From the NCBI GenBank assembly GCA_014378085.1, contig JACMOJ010000076.1:1-6218 (forward strand): DNA of 6,218 nt, in the 5' to 3' direction. Numbering within the stretch: position 1 is the stretch's first letter; each line of letters begins with the position of its first letter. This stretch comes from Burkholderiales bacterium (GTDB lineage Bacteria; Pseudomonadota; Gammaproteobacteria; Burkholderiales; Usitatibacteraceae). The notes beneath the pieces were generated by a model that saw only the letters and a program-made list of their open reading frames with translations, did no database searches and was not told the DNA's origin. This document shows, piece after piece, positions 5,408 to 6,218 of the stretch. The position numbers and the translations under genes were made by a program.

Positions 5408-5436
5408 ATATTTGCTGAGAAATTTATAATGGTCAA
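5408..5436 (-). promoter_or_regulatory. Candidate promoter of the LivK-like gene
   Basis: On the minus strand TTGACC (5431-5436) matches the -35 consensus at five of six bases. After 17 bases comes AAATAT (5408-5413), a weak -10 with three matches. A transcript from here would have a leader of about 70 bases. The spacing and AT-rich context are right, but the -10 is poor, so an activator may be needed or the true site may differ. Confidence 0.4.
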
Positions 5437-5506
5437 TTGCTATATATTTCAGTGACTTAGACGAAAATGGACAATGAATCCACGTGGGTCTCAGGCGCTG
5501 AGATTG

Positions 5507-5543
5507 AAAAAGCCGACTCTCCTGGAATGGAAGAAATCGGCTT
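5507..5543 (-). terminator. Second intrinsic terminator after the exonuclease gene
   Basis: Reading the minus strand, AAGCCGA (5543-5537) pairs with TCGGCTT (5516-5510). Within the 20-base loop a further TTCC/GGAG pairing is possible, and a T-run (5511-5507) follows. It acts on transcripts coming from the exonuclease gene and lies just past the first terminator. Confidence 0.55.
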
Positions 5544-5552
5544 GGTGGGTAG

Positions 5553-5577
5553 AAAAAAAACACTGTGAAAATCAGTG
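5553..5577 (-). terminator. First intrinsic terminator after the exonuclease gene
   Basis: Reading the minus strand, CACTG (5577-5573) pairs with CAGTG (5565-5561) around a 7-base loop ATTTTCA, and eight T residues follow at once (5560-5553). The stem is short, but the T-run is excellent. It lies about 70 bases after the exonuclease stop codon and would insulate the downstream LivK-like gene. Confidence 0.65.
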
Positions 5578-5647
5578 CTCCGCGCGCAGCGGTATCGGTG
5601 ATGCGGACGTTGTCACAGATTGACTTCGCCCGCTATTTGAAACGAAA

Positions 5648-6218
5648 TTAATCAAACATCGCAAAGATGGCCGCGTGGTTCCTTAGTGTATTGTCCGGCG
5701 AAATGACGGCCTTCCCTCTTTTTTTCGGGACCGCGGCTGGCGCGTCGTCGGCGACCAACTCCCAACTGCTTGGCACGACCGCTGCAGCCGAATCGATCAC
5801 CAGGTTCAGCCTGTTCGGCGGCACCGAGAGGGGCTTGTCCATATCGGCCTGAACGTCGGAGAGGAACGCTGTCACTTTGCTTTTCAGATTCTCGATGTAA
5901 TCGTCATCGCGAACGATACGTTGCACGTACAGTCGCAGATCGTCAGGCATGCGTGGATCGAAGGAGATGAAATCGAGCCAGTCGAGTTCGAGGACCCACA
6001 TCACACCCTGGACCTGCGGCATGTGCTCGGCCGGCATACCATTCAGCCACGTTCGCTTGTGCACGCCGCTGTTGAATGGCGACTTGATTTCGATCCCGCC
6101 ATTCGTGCCGACCAATCCATCGGCCGATGCACCGACGAATGGAATCGTCCGGTGTCGTCTGAAGCCGACGGATTCGACAAGCAGGCCTGTTTCGACCGTG
6201 TACAAATTCGCCGCGAAC
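5648..6218 (-). CDS. YqaJ/lambda-exonuclease-type phage recombination nuclease, C-terminal part
   Basis: Proteins of this family digest one strand of double-stranded DNA ends and usually work with a single-strand annealing protein (Beta, RecT or Erf type) in phage recombination. The N-terminus is beyond the window edge; the frame is open through 6218 and begins FAANLYTVETGLLVESVGF. The catalytic pattern is clear. Counting from the codon at 6205, Asp29 in GASADGLVG, Glu39 and Lys41 in GGIEIKSP repeat the 10- and 2-residue spacing of the lambda enzyme's Asp119, Glu129 and Lys131. HMPQVQGVMWVLELDWLDFISFDPR then gives the conserved Gln motif and core strand. The tail after about residue 140 (AAVPKKRGKAVISPDNTL...) is an extension without a known motif. 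No annealing-protein gene is visible; it may lie upstream outside the window. Two terminators follow the gene. Confidence 0.88.
   Translation of the reverse strand, partial: FAANLYTVETGLLVESVGFRRHRTIPFVGASADGLVGTNGGIEIKSPFNSGVHKRTWLNGMPAEHMPQVQGVMWVLELDWLDFISFDPRMPDDLRLYVQRIVRDDDYIENLKSKVTAFLSDVQADMDKPLSVPPNRLNLVIDSAAAVVPSSWELVADDAPAAVPKKRGKAVISPDNTLRNHAAIFAMFD

Larger units (their letters stand above)
5332..5647. other. Non-coding spacer with promoter and terminators
   Basis: No convincing gene lies in this spacer of over 300 bases. The half near the binding-protein gene (5332-5460) is AT-rich and carries its ribosome site and a candidate promoter. The middle (5507-5577) holds two minus-strand terminators. 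I see nothing specific in 5461-5506 or in 5578-5647, which is the start of the exonuclease gene's 3' untranslated part. Confidence 0.6.

Noticed and set aside
5332..5436. Longer LivK-like protein starting at ATG 5436
   Set aside because: The extra 35 residues would hide the signal peptide, and the ATG falls on the candidate -35 box. ATG 5331 has GAGGAG at ideal distance.
1..6218. CRISPR array, tRNA or rRNA genes
   Set aside because: I saw no regularly spaced repeats, no tRNA-like cloverleaf and no rRNA sequence on either strand by eye; a covariance search could still find a weak RNA.

Overview
The window looks like accessory DNA from a betaproteobacterium, probably Burkholderiales and possibly Oxalobacteraceae. 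This is an impression from protein style and moderate GC with AT-rich intergenic stretches; no rRNA or housekeeping gene confirms it. A phage-type YqaJ/lambda-exonuclease at the right edge and a small gene start at the left edge give it a prophage or genomic-island flavour.

Layout. (1) 1-65, minus: first 21 codons of a small gene leaving the window, behind an AT-rich promoter region. (2) About 161-2142: an IS200/IS605-type element with divergent tnpA (minus) and tnpB (plus). It is bounded by two near-identical imperfect palindromes (180-205 and 2107-2132), each with one unpaired T, as expected for subterminal hairpins recognised by a Y1 HUH transposase. Both genes carry lesions. tnpA appears to have lost one A at its third codon and has Tyr where the first His of the HUH motif belongs. 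tnpB has one in-frame TGA at codon 146, while its RuvC D/E/D residues remain. The 3' end of tnpB holds three successive hairpins, the usual position of an omega (right-end) RNA. (3) About 2143-2526, minus: a GNAT acetyltransferase gene cut by the right end of the element just before its acetyl-CoA-binding motif. (4) 2628-3524, plus: two closely coupled genes I do not recognise, possibly followed by a 44-codon ORF, then a strong hairpin. (5) 3695-5331, minus: a LivK-like periplasmic binding protein with a signal peptide and strong ribosome binding site, followed by an unrecognised 122-residue protein. (6) 5507-5577: two tandem intrinsic terminators for the minus-strand gene to their right. (7) 5648-6218, minus: the C-terminal part of the YqaJ-type exonuclease.

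How the parts relate. The element seems to be a recently decayed TnpA/TnpB transposon whose ends and guide-RNA scaffold are better preserved than its proteins. It could still be moved in trans or give an orphan guide RNA directed at its right flank. The flanking genes do not form one pathway. No complete new defence or mobile system can be shown; the least explained parts are the 2628-3524 gene pair, the hairpin after it, and the structured 3' end of tnpB.
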